In this document: positions 7,218 through 17,276 of the stretch, piece after piece
Layout of the letters: each line of letters begins with the position of its first letter
Numbering within the stretch: the stretch's first letter is position 1
From: Methanosarcina mazei S-6
Lineage (GTDB): Archaea > Halobacteriota > Methanosarcinia > Methanosarcinales > Methanosarcinaceae
Direction: 5' to 3'
DNA: 64,000 nucleotides
Assembly: GCF_000970205.1 (NCBI RefSeq)
Contig: NZ_CP009512.1
Location: forward strand, 62,001-126,000
Notes under the pieces: model-generated
Told to the model about the DNA's origin: nothing
The model's database searches: none
What the model saw: the letters and a program-made list of their open reading frames with translations, nothing else
Position numbers and translations under genes: made by a program

Positions 7218-9469
7218 CTGAAGAAATTAATTTGAGAGTAGCTGAGGCTTATCATAAAGACGTGGGAAGGGGAATTGCAAGAATCGACACCCGTTTAATG
7301 CAGGAAATGGGACTTGTAAGCGGGGATATTATTGAGATTTCGGGCAGATCCAAAACCTACGCAATTGTCTGGCCAAACGTCGAACGTGGGCAGGAAAACA
7401 GGATCAGAATAGATGGAAACCTGCGGAGCAATGCAAAGGTAGGAATAGACGACAGAGTCACTATTCAGAAGGTCCAGGCAAAGCATGCTCAGAGGGTTAC
7501 ACTTGCTCCATCCCAGCCTGTCAGGCTTGTGGGTGGTGCTCATTACATCCTGAGAATAATTGAGGGCAGACCTCTAAATAAAGGTCAGCAAATAAGGGTT
7601 GAAACCGTAAACAACCCACTGACTTTCGTGGTCGCATCTACAAGACCTGCAGGTCCTGTTGTTGTTACCAAAGATACTGAAATCATCATTAAAGAAAAAT
7701 CAATTGAAGAGATCAAGGCCCCTGAAGGTATATCCTACGAAGATATCGGAGGGCTCAGACGGGAAATCCAGCTTGTAAGGGAAATGATTGAGCTGCCAAT
7801 GAGGCATCCTGAACTCTTCCAGAAGCTGGGTGTCGAGCCTCCAAAAGGAGTTCTTCTTCATGGACCTCCCGGAACGGGTAAGACCATGATTGCAAAGGCT
7901 GTCGCAAGTGAAACCGATGCCAATTTTATTACAATCAGCGGTCCTGAAATCGTCTCCAAGTATTACGGAGAAAGCGAACAGAAACTCAGGGAAATCTTCG
8001 AAGAAGCCGAGAAGGATGCTCCTTCCATCATCTTCATAGACGAAATAGACTCAATCGCCCCTAAACGAGGCGAAGTCACCGGGGAAATGGAAAGAAGGGT
8101 TGTAGCCCAGCTGCTTTCCCTGATGGACGGGCTCAAGTCCAGGGGCGAAGTGGTGGTCATAGCTGCTACAAACCGCCCGAACTCCATTGATGAAGCTCTC
8201 CGCCGCGGTGGAAGGTTTGACAGAGAGATCGAGATCGGAATACCTGACAGAAACGGCAGGAAGCAGATTCTCCTGATCCATACTAGAGGCATGCCACTCG
8301 AAGATGAAGTGAGCCTCAGTGAGATCGCAGATGTGACCCATGGTTTTGTGGGAGCTGACCTCTCATCCCTCTGTAAGGAAGCTGCAATGCATGCACTCAG
8401 AAGGATCACTCCAGAAATTGATATCGAAGAGGAGATTCCACAGGAGATCATCGACAATCTTGTGGTCACAAAAGAAAATTTCAGAGAAGCCCTGAAAAAT
8501 ATTGAGCCTTCAGCCATGAGAGAAGTCTATATTGAAGTTCCGCATGTTGGCTGGGACGATATAGGCGGGCTTGAGAAAGCAAAACAGGAACTTATCGAGT
8601 CTGTGGAATGGCCTCTCAAATATCCTGAAATGTTCAAGGCTGTCAGTATAAAGCCTCCGAGAGGCGTCCTTCTCTTCGGGCCGCCGGGTACTGGTAAAAC
8701 TTTGCTTGCAAAAGCTGTTGCAAATGAAAGTGAGGCTAATTTCATCAGCATTAAAGGCCCAGAACTCCTCAGCAAGTATGTGGGTGAATCCGAGCGTGCG
8801 ATAAGGGAAACGTTCAGGAAAGCAAAACAGGCTGCTCCGACTGTAATCTTCTTTGATGAGATCGATTCCATTGCTCCTCAAAGAAGCTCTGTTTCCGACA
8901 CGCATGTTTCCGAAAGAGTGGTCAGCCAGATCCTTACGGAACTTGACGGGATAGAAGAGCTGAAAGACGTAATCATAGTCGCCGCTACAAACAGGCCGGA
9001 TATGGTAGACCCTGCCCTTCTGAGGCCCGGCCGCTTTGACAGGCTCATCTACATCAAGCCTCCTGGAAAAGAAGGAAGAGAGAAGATCTTTGAGATTCAT
9101 GCGAAAGAAAAACCGCTTGCAGAAGATGTAAAACTCTCTGAGCTCGCTGAGATGACCGAAGGGTATGTGGGTGCGGATATTGAAGGCATCTGCAGGGAAG
9201 CTGCAATGCTAGCCCTCAGGGAAATCGTCACTCCGGGTGCTGATAGGAAGAACATCCAGGAAAAGGCAGCAGAAGTCCGTCTTTCAAAAAGGCACTTCGA
9301 AAAAGCGATCCGCCGTGTAAAGCCCACGACATCCAGAGAAACTCTGAGTGCCTATGAAAAGAGTGCTGAACTCTTTGCCAGGTACGCAACTGAGTTTGAG
9401 GAAGAGTCTTCAGAAGAAAAAGATCAGGAAATCAAGGTCGAAGAAAAAGATCAGGAAACCAGGGTCTAA
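7214..9469 (+). CDS. cdc48: Cdc48/VAT AAA+ unfoldase (751 aa)
   Basis: Archaeal homolog of p97, a hexameric ATPase that unfolds proteins. It has an N-terminal double-psi barrel domain (about 1-190), then two AAA modules: D1 with Walker A GPPGTGKT near 216-223 and Walker B FIDEID near 274, and D2 with GPPGTGKT near 489 and FFDEID near 547. Arginine-finger and sensor regions (GRFDR) are present in both. The C-terminal tail is highly charged (two near-identical EEKDQE segments). Translational coupling to the upstream regulator and downstream Hsp20 genes marks a proteostasis operon. Length is typical, with no intein. Confidence 0.97.
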   Translation: MTEEINLRVAEAYHKDVGRGIARIDTRLMQEMGLVSGDIIEISGRSKTYAIVWPNVERGQENRIRIDGNLRSNAKVGIDDRVTIQKVQAKHAQRVTLAPSQPVRLVGGAHYILRIIEGRPLNKGQQIRVETVNNPLTFVVASTRPAGPVVVTKDTEIIIKEKSIEEIKAPEGISYEDIGGLRREIQLVREMIELPMRHPELFQKLGVEPPKGVLLHGPPGTGKTMIAKAVASETDANFITISGPEIVSKYYGESEQKLREIFEEAEKDAPSIIFIDEIDSIAPKRGEVTGEMERRVVAQLLSLMDGLKSRGEVVVIAATNRPNSIDEALRRGGRFDREIEIGIPDRNGRKQILLIHTRGMPLEDEVSLSEIADVTHGFVGADLSSLCKEAAMHALRRITPEIDIEEEIPQEIIDNLVVTKENFREALKNIEPSAMREVYIEVPHVGWDDIGGLEKAKQELIESVEWPLKYPEMFKAVSIKPPRGVLLFGPPGTGKTLLAKAVANESEANFISIKGPELLSKYVGESERAIRETFRKAKQAAPTVIFFDEIDSIAPQRSSVSDTHVSERVVSQILTELDGIEELKDVIIVAATNRPDMVDPALLRPGRFDRLIYIKPPGKEGREKIFEIHAKEKPLAEDVKLSELAEMTEGYVGADIEGICREAAMLALREIVTPGADRKNIQEKAAEVRLSKRHFEKAIRRVKPTTSRETLSAYEKSAELFARYATEFEEESSEEKDQEIKVEEKDQETRV

Positions 9470-9655
9470 GAAAAGATTCCTAAGAAAAAGATATCCGGAT
9501 TTTCTGCAGGCAGATAAAACTTTATTTGACCAGCCGGTAAATTCCGGCACTTTAATTTTTGCCAGGAAAAGAGCAGCTTAATTGAAAACTTTATTGATTT
9601 GAGTAGCACTCACTTAAGAAACTCAATACGCATAACTTAATAACGATGTGATTAG

Positions 9656-10180
9656 ATGGACAGAGACAGGAGAAGAAGAAGTTTTTTCGATGAAATATTC
9701 GGAATTGATCCCCTGCAGGATATGGAAGAAATGTTCGAGCGCCTCAGCAGGGCTATGGGCATGAGCATGGACAACTTCGGGCAACATCCGTTTGTTTACG
9801 GCTTTTCTGTAACCCAGAGGCCAGGGGAAGAGCCTGAAATCCGGGAATTTGGGAATATCCCTATGTTTGAGCAGACTGAAACCGGAGAAAAGCGCTATCT
9901 TGACATAAGAAAACCCCTTATTGATGTACTGGAAAGCGAAGAAGTAGTCCATGTGATTGCCGAGATGCCAGGCATCGATAAAGAAAATATCCAACTGAAC
10001 GCAACTGATTTAATACTTGACATCGAAACATTAGATGGGAATCCAAAATATTCCGAACGTGTTGAACTGCCAGTAAAGGTGGATCCCCAGAGTGCCAGAG
10101 CCACTTATAAAAACGGCGTCCTGGAGGTTACCTTTAACAAAATGGAGTCCAGTTCTCGAACTTCAATCAATATTGAGTGA
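9656..10180 (+). CDS. Hsp20/alpha-crystallin-like protein 1
   Basis: 174 aa. The C-terminal half is an alpha-crystallin domain (IDVLESEEVVHVIAEMPGID, then YKNGVLEVTF, the usual A-x-x-x-N-G-x-L motif). The N-terminal half has an amphipathic start followed by FVYGFSVTQRPGEEPEIREF, shared with the next gene but not with ordinary Hsp20. Related archaeal proteins include GvpH-like chaperones; no gas-vesicle genes are nearby. It would bind unfolded protein and hand it to Cdc48 or other chaperones. It lies 186 bp after cdc48, so it may share that transcript or have its own promoter. Confidence 0.85.
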   Translation: MDRDRRRRSFFDEIFGIDPLQDMEEMFERLSRAMGMSMDNFGQHPFVYGFSVTQRPGEEPEIREFGNIPMFEQTETGEKRYLDIRKPLIDVLESEEVVHVIAEMPGIDKENIQLNATDLILDIETLDGNPKYSERVELPVKVDPQSARATYKNGVLEVTFNKMESSSRTSINIE

Positions 10181-10213
10181 TCTTCGGGAGCGTGAGGAAA
10201 ATAAGAGGTAATA

Positions 10214-10711
10214 ATGGTGGGCATAAGAAAAAGAAAGGATTTCTTTGAAGACTTTGGGTCTGAACTTTTTGACAACCTGGAAGAGATTATCGAAGCCCTC
10301 CTGGAAGAAATGGGAGAATCCGGCCCCTTTGTTTACGGATTTTCTATCATTCACCGCCCGGGGGAAGATCCCGAACTCCGGGAATTCGGAAACGTTCCGG
10401 AATACCCTCAAAAAGAAGAGAACTTCTTTCCTTCAGAAACAAAAGAACCTTTAATTGATATCTTCGAAAACGAAGATATGGTGCACGTACTTGCAGAATT
10501 CCCAGAAATCGAAAAGGAAAACCTTCTGCTGCATGCGACTGCCCAGAACCTTGAAATTAAAGTCACAGGGCTTTCTGAATTTTCGGAAGATGTGGAACTT
10601 CCTGTTCCAGTGGACCCGAAGAGTGCAAAAGCCAGCTATAAAAATGGGGTGCTTGAAGTTATCTTCAGGCGCTGTGTTGAAGAAAAACCAGTTGAAATTA
10701 AGATCAGCTAA
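10214..10711 (+). CDS. Hsp20/alpha-crystallin-like protein 2
   Basis: 165 aa, a tandem paralog of the preceding gene 33 bp away and surely cotranscribed. It repeats the block FVYGFSIIHRPGEDPELREF and the alpha-crystallin domain (LIDIFENEDMVHVLAEFPEI, then YKNGVLEVIF). A GAGG lies upstream of the start ATG. It differs mainly in the acidic N terminus, which may allow hetero-oligomers with copy 1. Function as a small heat-shock chaperone is inferred from the fold. Confidence 0.85.
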   Translation: MVGIRKRKDFFEDFGSELFDNLEEIIEALLEEMGESGPFVYGFSIIHRPGEDPELREFGNVPEYPQKEENFFPSETKEPLIDIFENEDMVHVLAEFPEIEKENLLLHATAQNLEIKVTGLSEFSEDVELPVPVDPKSAKASYKNGVLEVIFRRCVEEKPVEIKIS

Positions 10712-11833
10712 TATTTATCAACCCTATATATTTTTTAAGGGTTATATAATGCAGTCTGGAACTGTGAATAATTTCAAGCTCGAACTGCAGATTCGAGAGA
10801 AAATTTGAAGCTCTGGACAAATATAAGCTGATGTTCTAATTAAAAAGATAAAGCCCATAGGAATACCTATAAAGCGAATATTCTCTCTGCTGGTCCAAAA
10901 GAATTAATTTTTTTATCTACTTTTTTATTTTATTCTATTCTTTTTTCACTTTTATATTGGTAGTTTATCAAATTTTTTTATGGATAATCTCTGAATATAT
11001 TTTTCATCATTGGAGTTCCAAGCTCGAATTCCGGTTTTTCTGGGAAAATATTGAGTATAAATAAAAAATATTTATTTTATGGGTTTAAATTCTTAAAAAA
11101 AGATGTATAAAAACTATTTGATCCAAAATAAAAAAATATAGCAAGTTTATGAATTTCCTGTTTCTGGCGCTTAATCTCTTTTTATTAATTTTCCAGCTGG
11201 GAATTTTTACGCTAAACCTTTCACTTTTGATAATAACAAAAGCAAAAACTATATACCTATCTTAGAGTAACAAGATCTCTATAGCCCCGATATAAACAAA
11301 GCATGATGGATTGAGAGAAAGATATATGGATATTAGTTCTGATCTGTGTAATTTTTAACATTAAAAATCCGGGATCACACTTTGTTCTTTATCTTAATTT
11401 CTTAACTCCATGGATTAAAAAATAGAGGCGGTCTTGCCGATAGAATGACTCAACTTCATGTGAATTGTCTGATAATATTTCAATTGTACATAACAATTGT
11501 GGATCGGGACTTTTCCATTTGAAGATTATTAATAAATTGATTTTTCAAATGTATGAAATTGAACAGGTCTATAGCACAGAAAAGGTCTCTGCAAGGCTAA
11601 AAAATGGGGCTTCGCAGCGTTCAACAGGACACAAATTCTTCAATTAGTTTGTAATCTACTGTTTACAGTTAATGATTCTTCATATCAACCAGTAATTATT
11701 GCAATATTAGTTCGGTTATTTCATCCCTCAATATTAGTTATACTGTTAATAAGGGATTTCAAATCTACAGTTTATCAAGTTTTACTTTACTGTGGGAACG
11801 CTACAGGTTTATTAGTAAAGGAGGAAAAAAGTA
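10712..11833. other. 1.1-kb intergenic region upstream of the DUF1646 array
   Basis: Strongly AT-rich. A 60-codon frame at 11465-11647 has no clear homology or Shine-Dalgarno and is not called. The last about 130 bp contain the promoter-like element of the first DUF1646 copy. The word gcgttcaacag (near 11619) recurs upstream of copy 3 (near 15540), consistent with duplicated upstream DNA. No RNA gene seen. Confidence 0.45.
11703..11717 (+). promoter_or_regulatory. Box-A-like element of DUF1646 copy 1
   Basis: The sequence aatattagttcgg starts exactly 131 bp before the ATG, the position of the clearer aatatattatgg element in the other three copies. Weak on its own; supported by the conserved spacing. 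Confidence 0.4.
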
Positions 11834-12946
11834 ATGGCTCTTGAACCAGGAATTTTAGCTGGATTCCTTGTAATCTTCCTGGCCGTATTGTTCGGCCCTT
11901 TTAAGATACATGTTATTGAGGAAAATCTGGAACCATTTTTGCTTGTTTGCGGTATTGCAGCAATGACTCTTTCAGGTTTTGTCGAAATCCCGGGTAATGA
12001 GACCGGCTGGCGGATGGAGATCGTCGAAGAAGCATTTACTGCCCCGTTACACGTTGGAGATATCTTTGGTATTCCAATAGGCATATTCCAGATCGTGCTT
12101 GTAGTCGGTTTGATTATTTATAAATGGCATTCTCCAATCCACAAAGCAATCAGGAAATTGACTGATATGCTTTCTGTTAAGGTTTTAGGTTTTCTCCTTA
12201 TTGTTATTCTGGGACTTCTTTCAAGTGTTATGTCGGCTATTCTTGCATCAATTATTCTCGTTGAGGTAGTTAATGCGATGCCTCTCTCTCGCAAGTCCAA
12301 GATAGACCTCACAATTATTGCATGTTTCTCAATCGGACTTGGAGCAGCACTTACCCCCCTAGGAGAACCTCTTTCAACAATCGCCATCTCAAAATTAGCC
12401 GGTGAACCTTACAATGCTGATTTCATGTTTTTGTTCAATATGCTTGGTAAGTATATTATCCCAGGTATCTTCGCTTTCGGTATTATTGGAGTGTTTTTCC
12501 TTGGAAAAGCTGACCCGAAAGAGGCAGGAATGAAAGCAGCAGACTATAACGAGACTGTAAAGGATGTCGTGATGAGGGCGGTCAAAGTTTATGTGTTTAT
12601 CATGGCTCTAACATTCCTTGGAGAAGGTTTCAAGCCTCTTATCCTTGAATACTTTATCCAGATTCCTTCTGGTATTCTCTACTGGGTTAACATGGTTTCT
12701 GCCATTCTTGATAATGCTACCCTCGCAGCTGCTGAAATCGGACCTGCTCTCAGTGAAATCCAGATTAAGAGTATACTTATGGGTCTTTTAATTGCAGGTG
12801 GTATGCTTATCCCTGGAAATATCCCTAATATTATCTCTGCAGGAAAACTTGGTATTAACAGTAAAGAATGGGCAAGACTTGGACTCCCTCTTGGGGTCAT
12901 CTCAATGGCTGTCTATTTCGTCCTCATCTTCATGCTTGGGATATAA
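11834..12946 (+). CDS. DUF1646 membrane transporter-like protein, copy 1
   Basis: 370 aa integral membrane protein with about ten hydrophobic helices. Signature segments are GLGAALTPLGEPLSTIAISK (middle of the protein) and ILDNATLAAAEIGP near residue 300, two helix-break motifs typical of the ion-transporter superfamily that contains DUF1646. M. mazei members have been annotated as cation transporters, but no substrate is proven. A GGAGG precedes the ATG. It is the first of four equal-length paralogs in tandem, each separated by 550-900 bp, so they are separate transcription units. Confidence 0.88.
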   Translation: MALEPGILAGFLVIFLAVLFGPFKIHVIEENLEPFLLVCGIAAMTLSGFVEIPGNETGWRMEIVEEAFTAPLHVGDIFGIPIGIFQIVLVVGLIIYKWHSPIHKAIRKLTDMLSVKVLGFLLIVILGLLSSVMSAILASIILVEVVNAMPLSRKSKIDLTIIACFSIGLGAALTPLGEPLSTIAISKLAGEPYNADFMFLFNMLGKYIIPGIFAFGIIGVFFLGKADPKEAGMKAADYNETVKDVVMRAVKVYVFIMALTFLGEGFKPLILEYFIQIPSGILYWVNMVSAILDNATLAAAEIGPALSEIQIKSILMGLLIAGGMLIPGNIPNIISAGKLGINSKEWARLGLPLGVISMAVYFVLIFMLGI

Positions 12947-13851
12947 GCTCAAATATGCCCACCAGAAAAGTTGTACCGGTCAGTTCCGAAATCTGGTAAT
13001 GAAAAGCCGGATTCTGGAACAAACTCCGGTATATTTCCATTAGTGATTACAAATTCATAATATTCTCTTCAAGTTTACAGGAAAAGTAATTTTCACAGAT
13101 ATGAAATCTAAAATTTAATAAATACACTCAAGAGACCACATAATCCTATCAATCCATACCACAAAATTCTTTCATATCTTGAATCGAATTTCTCCATGAA
13201 ATTTGAAGAGGATATCATTTTTTTGATAGTTTTGTTGATAACCTTCGATTTAAAACCCTGCAGGAAATACGAGATATTATTTTCTATATCTATTGTTTTT
13301 ATTTACTATTTTTTATATTTGCTATTTTCTATATTTACTATTTTTTATATTTGCTATTTTTTTATACTTATTATTATTATTATTTTATGTTTAATATTAT
13401 TTTATATTTAACTCAGATCACTTTATCTTGATATAAGACGGAGCCTTGAGATTTCTAGGGCTTATAAACTTACTATCCTTACTTCTTTTGGATCGACTCT
13501 TTGATTATGTTTTTTAATCTCACACTGGCTATTATTTATAAAAAGACGTCAAATGTTTATTATTTGTATTACCAGCGCCAAACAGTTTTATTTACTGAAA
13601 ATATGGGCCAAAAATCCTTTTTTAATGATAAAAATATGCTTTATCAGGGTTTCAAATGAAAATAAAATATCCATCTTTGGAAAAAATGTAATACTTTCTT
13701 TATATATTAAACACTAATATATTATGGCAGATTAAATAGAACACCTCTTATAACACTAAAACATTCTAGCCTCTAAAGGAGTTTAACAGTATAATAAACT
13801 CTTAAAGAATTTTGTGGTCTAGATTGATAACTATAGGAGGAAAAAATAGTA
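12947..13851. other. Intergenic region between DUF1646 copies 1 and 2
   Basis: Begins with a 3' flank related to those of copies 2 and 3 (attctggaacaaa). A low-complexity tract of ttttatatttgctatttt-type units runs from about 13285 to 13410. The last 137 bp hold the promoter and leader of copy 2. No gene seen. Confidence 0.5.
13715..13727 (+). promoter_or_regulatory. Box-A-like element of DUF1646 copy 2
   Basis: taatatattatgg, with its attatgg part beginning 131 bp before the ATG, as in copy 3. It predicts a leader of about 105 nt. Confidence 0.55.
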
Positions 13852-14964
13852 ATGGCTCTTGAACCAGGAATTTTAGCTGGATTTCTTGTAATATTCTTGG
13901 CCGTATTGCTCGGCCCTTTTAAGATACATGTTATTGAGGAAAATCTGGAACCATTTTTGCTTGTTTGTGGTATCGCAGCAATGACTCTTTCAGGTTTTGT
14001 CAAAATCCCCGGTGAAGAGACTGGCTGGCGGATGGAAATCATCGAAGAATCACTGACTTCACCTCTGCACGTTGGAGATATTTTTGGCATTCCAATCGGC
14101 ATATTCCAGATTGTGCTTGTTGTCGGTTTGATTATTTATAAATGGCATGATCCGATCCACAAAGCAATCAGAAAGCTTACCGATATCCTTTCTGTTAAAG
14201 TCTTGGGTTTTCTTCTAATTGTTGTTCTTGGCTTATCCTCAAGTGTTATGTCAGCTATTCTTGCTGCAATTATTCTTGTTGAGGTAGTTAATGCAATGCC
14301 ACTTCCTCGTAAGTCCAAGATCGACCTTACAATCATTGCATGTTTCTCAATCGGACTTGGCGCTGCGCTTACTCCCCTTGGAGAACCTCTCTCAACAATT
14401 GCTGTTTCAAAGTTAGCCGGTGAACCTTACCACGCTGATTTCATGTTTTTGTTCAATATGCTTGGTAAATACATTATTCCAGGTATCTTCGCTTTCGGTA
14501 TTGTTGGAGTGTTTTTCCTTGGAAAAGTTGATACTAAAGATGCAGGGATGAAAGCAGCAGATTATAACGAGACTATAAAGGACGTTATAATGAGAGCTGT
14601 AAAAGTCTACGTATTCATTGCAGCACTCGTGTTGCTCGGCGAAGGTTTCAAGCCTCTTATCCTTGAATACTTTATCCAGATTCCTTCTGGCATTCTCTAC
14701 TGGGTTAACATGGTTTCTGCTATCCTTGATAATGCTACCCTTTGCGCTGCTGAAATCGGACCTGCTCTCAGTGAGATACAGATAAGGAGTATACTTATGG
14801 GTCTTTTACTCTCAGGTGGTATGCTTATCCCTGGAAATATCCCTAACATTATCTCCGCAGGAAAACTTGGTATTACCAGTAAAGAATGGGCAAGGCTCGG
14901 TTTCCCACTCGGGATCGTCGCGATGGCTGTCTATTTCGTCGTTATCTTCGTACTTGGAATATAA
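13852..14964 (+). CDS. DUF1646 membrane transporter-like protein, copy 2
   Basis: 370 aa, same topology as copy 1, with the GLGAALTPLGEPLSTIAVSK and ILDNATLCAAEIGP signatures. Over roughly 14090-14390 the DNA is essentially identical to copy 3, whereas the following aattgctgtttcaaag segment matches copy 4 instead. The downstream segment at 15001-15060 is also shared with copy 3. This mosaic points to repeated gene conversion within the array. GGAGG precedes the ATG. Transported ion unknown. Confidence 0.88.
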   Translation: MALEPGILAGFLVIFLAVLLGPFKIHVIEENLEPFLLVCGIAAMTLSGFVKIPGEETGWRMEIIEESLTSPLHVGDIFGIPIGIFQIVLVVGLIIYKWHDPIHKAIRKLTDILSVKVLGFLLIVVLGLSSSVMSAILAAIILVEVVNAMPLPRKSKIDLTIIACFSIGLGAALTPLGEPLSTIAVSKLAGEPYHADFMFLFNMLGKYIIPGIFAFGIVGVFFLGKVDTKDAGMKAADYNETIKDVIMRAVKVYVFIAALVLLGEGFKPLILEYFIQIPSGILYWVNMVSAILDNATLCAAEIGPALSEIQIRSILMGLLLSGGMLIPGNIPNIISAGKLGITSKEWARLGFPLGIVAMAVYFVVIFVLGI

Positions 14965-15611
14965 GCTCAAAATATGCTCATTCAGCTATACTGATTTAGT
15001 TTCAGAATCCGGTGATAAATAAACTTCAAAATCACTGAATTCTGGAACAAATTTTGTTACAGCCTCATAATACTGCTTGCAGTTTCAATTATTCCTCTTC
15101 GAATCGAATGGAAAAAGATTGAAGAAGATACAGTTTTTATACTTGCGCTTTTTTATACTTTCGGCAATTTTTTAAATTTCCTGTAGAAAATGTAATCCGT
15201 TTTAAAACTCAATATTTTCTGTATTCATTTAACTTCTCATCTTTTTTTAATTAAACTCTGAAATTAAACCCTTTTATTTATATTAACAGTTTTCTATAAA
15301 TTAATCCAGATTTTTTTGATTCTCTGGAATAATAGATATGAAAGCAGCCTGACAGAACTATAATTAAAAACACTTTCTAATGGCACCTAAATATGAATCT
15401 TAAGTAAGTTTCTGATAAAGAAAAGCCTGAGAGCCCTGTACAGATCCACAAGAGCTTAATTCCATTTTTAGGGAAAATATATTATGGAAGAATATATAAT
15501 TACTCTGGCTTTTATAAGGTAAAAAATTCGGAACTCAAAGCGTTCAACAGTAGGCGAATTTTACAGGCTTTAATTCTCTAGAATAATAATTTTAAGGAGG
15601 AAAAAATAGTA
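14965..15611. other. Intergenic region between DUF1646 copies 2 and 3
   Basis: Starts with a duplicated 3' flank (cggtgataaataaacttc, then aaaatcactgaattctgg) that recurs after copy 3 around 16772-16830. The remainder is AT-rich. The promoter-like element and leader of copy 3 occupy the last 137 bp. Confidence 0.5.
15475..15487 (+). promoter_or_regulatory. Box-A-like element of DUF1646 copy 3
   Basis: aaatatattatgg, with attatgg beginning 131 bp before the ATG, the same spacing as in copy 2. Confidence 0.55.
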
Positions 15612-16724
15612 ATGGCTCTTGAACCAGGAATTTTAGCTGGATTTCTTGTAATCTTCCTGGCCGTATTACTCGGCCCTTTTAAGATACATGTTATTGAGGA
15701 AAATCTGGAACCATTTTTGCTTGTTTGCGGTATCGCAGCAATGACTCTTTCAGGTTTTGTTGAACTGCCAGGTGAAGAGACTGGCTGGCGGATGGAAATC
15801 ATCGAAGAATCGCTAACTTCACCTCTGCACGTTGGAGATATTTTTGGCATTCCAATCGGCATATTCCAGATTGTGCTTGTTGTCGGTTTGATTATTTATA
15901 AATGGCATGATCCGATCCACAAAGCAATCAGAAAGCTTACCGATATCCTTTCTGTTAAAGTCTTGGGTTTTCTTCTAATTGTTGTTCTTGGCTTATCCTC
16001 AAGTGTTATGTCAGCTATTCTTGCTGCAATTATTCTTGTTGAGGTAGTTAATGCAATGCCACTTCCTCGTAAGTCCAAGATCGACCTTACAATCATTGCA
16101 TGTTTCTCAATCGGACTTGGCGCTGCGCTTACTCCCCTTGGAGAACCTCTTTCAACAATCGCCATCTCAAAGTTAGCCGGTGAACCTTACCACGCTGATT
16201 TCATGTTTTTGTTCAACATGCTTGGTAAATATATCTTCCCGGGTATCTTTGCGTTTGGTCTTTTAGGAGTTTTCTTCCTTGGAAAAGCTGACCCGAAAGA
16301 TGCAGGAATGAAAGCAGCAGATTATAACGAAACTGTAAAGGACGTTATAATGAGAGCTGTAAAAGTCTACGTATTCATTGCAGCACTCGTGTTGCTCGGC
16401 GAAGGTTTCAAGCCTCTTATCCTTGAATACTTTATCCAGATTCCTTCTGGCATTCTCTACTGGGTTAACATGGTTTCTGCTATCCTTGATAATGCTACCC
16501 TTTGCGCTGCTGAAATCGGGCCAGCTCTCAGTGAGATACAGATAAGGAGTATACTTATGGGGCTTTTAATTGCTGGTGGTATGCTCATCCCTGGAAATAT
16601 CCCGAACATTATCTCTGCAGGAAAACTTGGTATTACCAGTAAAGAATGGGCAAGGCTTGGAGTGCCCCTTGGGCTTGTCGCAATGGCTATCTATTTCGTC
16701 GTTATCTTCGTACTTGGAATATAA
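15612..16724 (+). CDS. DUF1646 membrane transporter-like protein, copy 3
   Basis: 370 aa. Most of the protein is identical to copy 2; differences cluster around residues 50-52 and 195-245 and at the C terminus. The ATCGCCATCTCAAA segment for TIAISK follows copy 1, and the following YIFPGIFAFGLLG stretch resembles copy 4. GGAGG precedes the ATG. It is membrane embedded like its paralogs. Separate promoters suggest the copies can be expressed under different conditions, which is an inference. Confidence 0.88.
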   Translation: MALEPGILAGFLVIFLAVLLGPFKIHVIEENLEPFLLVCGIAAMTLSGFVELPGEETGWRMEIIEESLTSPLHVGDIFGIPIGIFQIVLVVGLIIYKWHDPIHKAIRKLTDILSVKVLGFLLIVVLGLSSSVMSAILAAIILVEVVNAMPLPRKSKIDLTIIACFSIGLGAALTPLGEPLSTIAISKLAGEPYHADFMFLFNMLGKYIFPGIFAFGLLGVFFLGKADPKDAGMKAADYNETVKDVIMRAVKVYVFIAALVLLGEGFKPLILEYFIQIPSGILYWVNMVSAILDNATLCAAEIGPALSEIQIRSILMGLLIAGGMLIPGNIPNIISAGKLGITSKEWARLGVPLGLVAMAIYFVVIFVLGI

Positions 16725-17276
16725 GCTCAAAGTGCACCCATTCGAGTGTAATTATATAGTGTAATTATATGTTTCAGATTCGGTGATAAAATAAACTTTA
16801 AAATCACTGAATTCTGGAACAAATTTTAGTAAAGCTCCCATATAACGAATAATTAGCTATTAATTCTCAGATTATCTTAGTATCAGGTTTTAATCCTTAT
16901 TTTTCAATTGTTGATTTTTCCAGATTTGAAATCACCATATTTCCTGGATGTACAATATTTCTAATGTTTTTATCCAATTTTGGAGTTTGCACTTCTCTTT
17001 CATCACAGGCAATATTTGCGTGCAGGTAAAGGAGCCCATGAATTATATGCAGGAATGAATTATTATCAAAACCGAGAACAAGAAGTCCGTGACTATTGTA
17101 CGGGGGGAATAAAATTCTAAAGTATAATATAATGATAGATTAATATATTATAGGACTATATTTAATAAAACAGGTTTCTATAAGGCCCAACCATTCGAGA
17201 ATTTCATGCTGTTAAATAGCAAGCTACTTTCTCAGGCCCTTTATGACCTAGAGTAATAACTAAAGGAGGAAAACTA
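16725..17276. other. Intergenic region between DUF1646 copies 3 and 4
   Basis: Contains the duplicated 3' flank (about 16772-16830) and AT-rich DNA without a recognisable gene. The promoter element and leader of copy 4 fill the last about 136 bp. Confidence 0.5.
17141..17154 (+). promoter_or_regulatory. Box-A-like element of DUF1646 copy 4
   Basis: taatatattatagg; its attatagg part begins 130 bp before the ATG, one base off the spacing in copies 2 and 3. Confidence 0.5.

Noticed and set aside
7963-9100. Long antisense frames inside cdc48
   Set aside because: Mirror of codon-biased coding sequence; no motifs, and the sense strand is a full Cdc48.
13196-13411. 71-codon hydrophobic frame between DUF1646 copies
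   Set aside because: Low-complexity tatttttt repeats translated as Phe/Ile/Tyr; no start signal.
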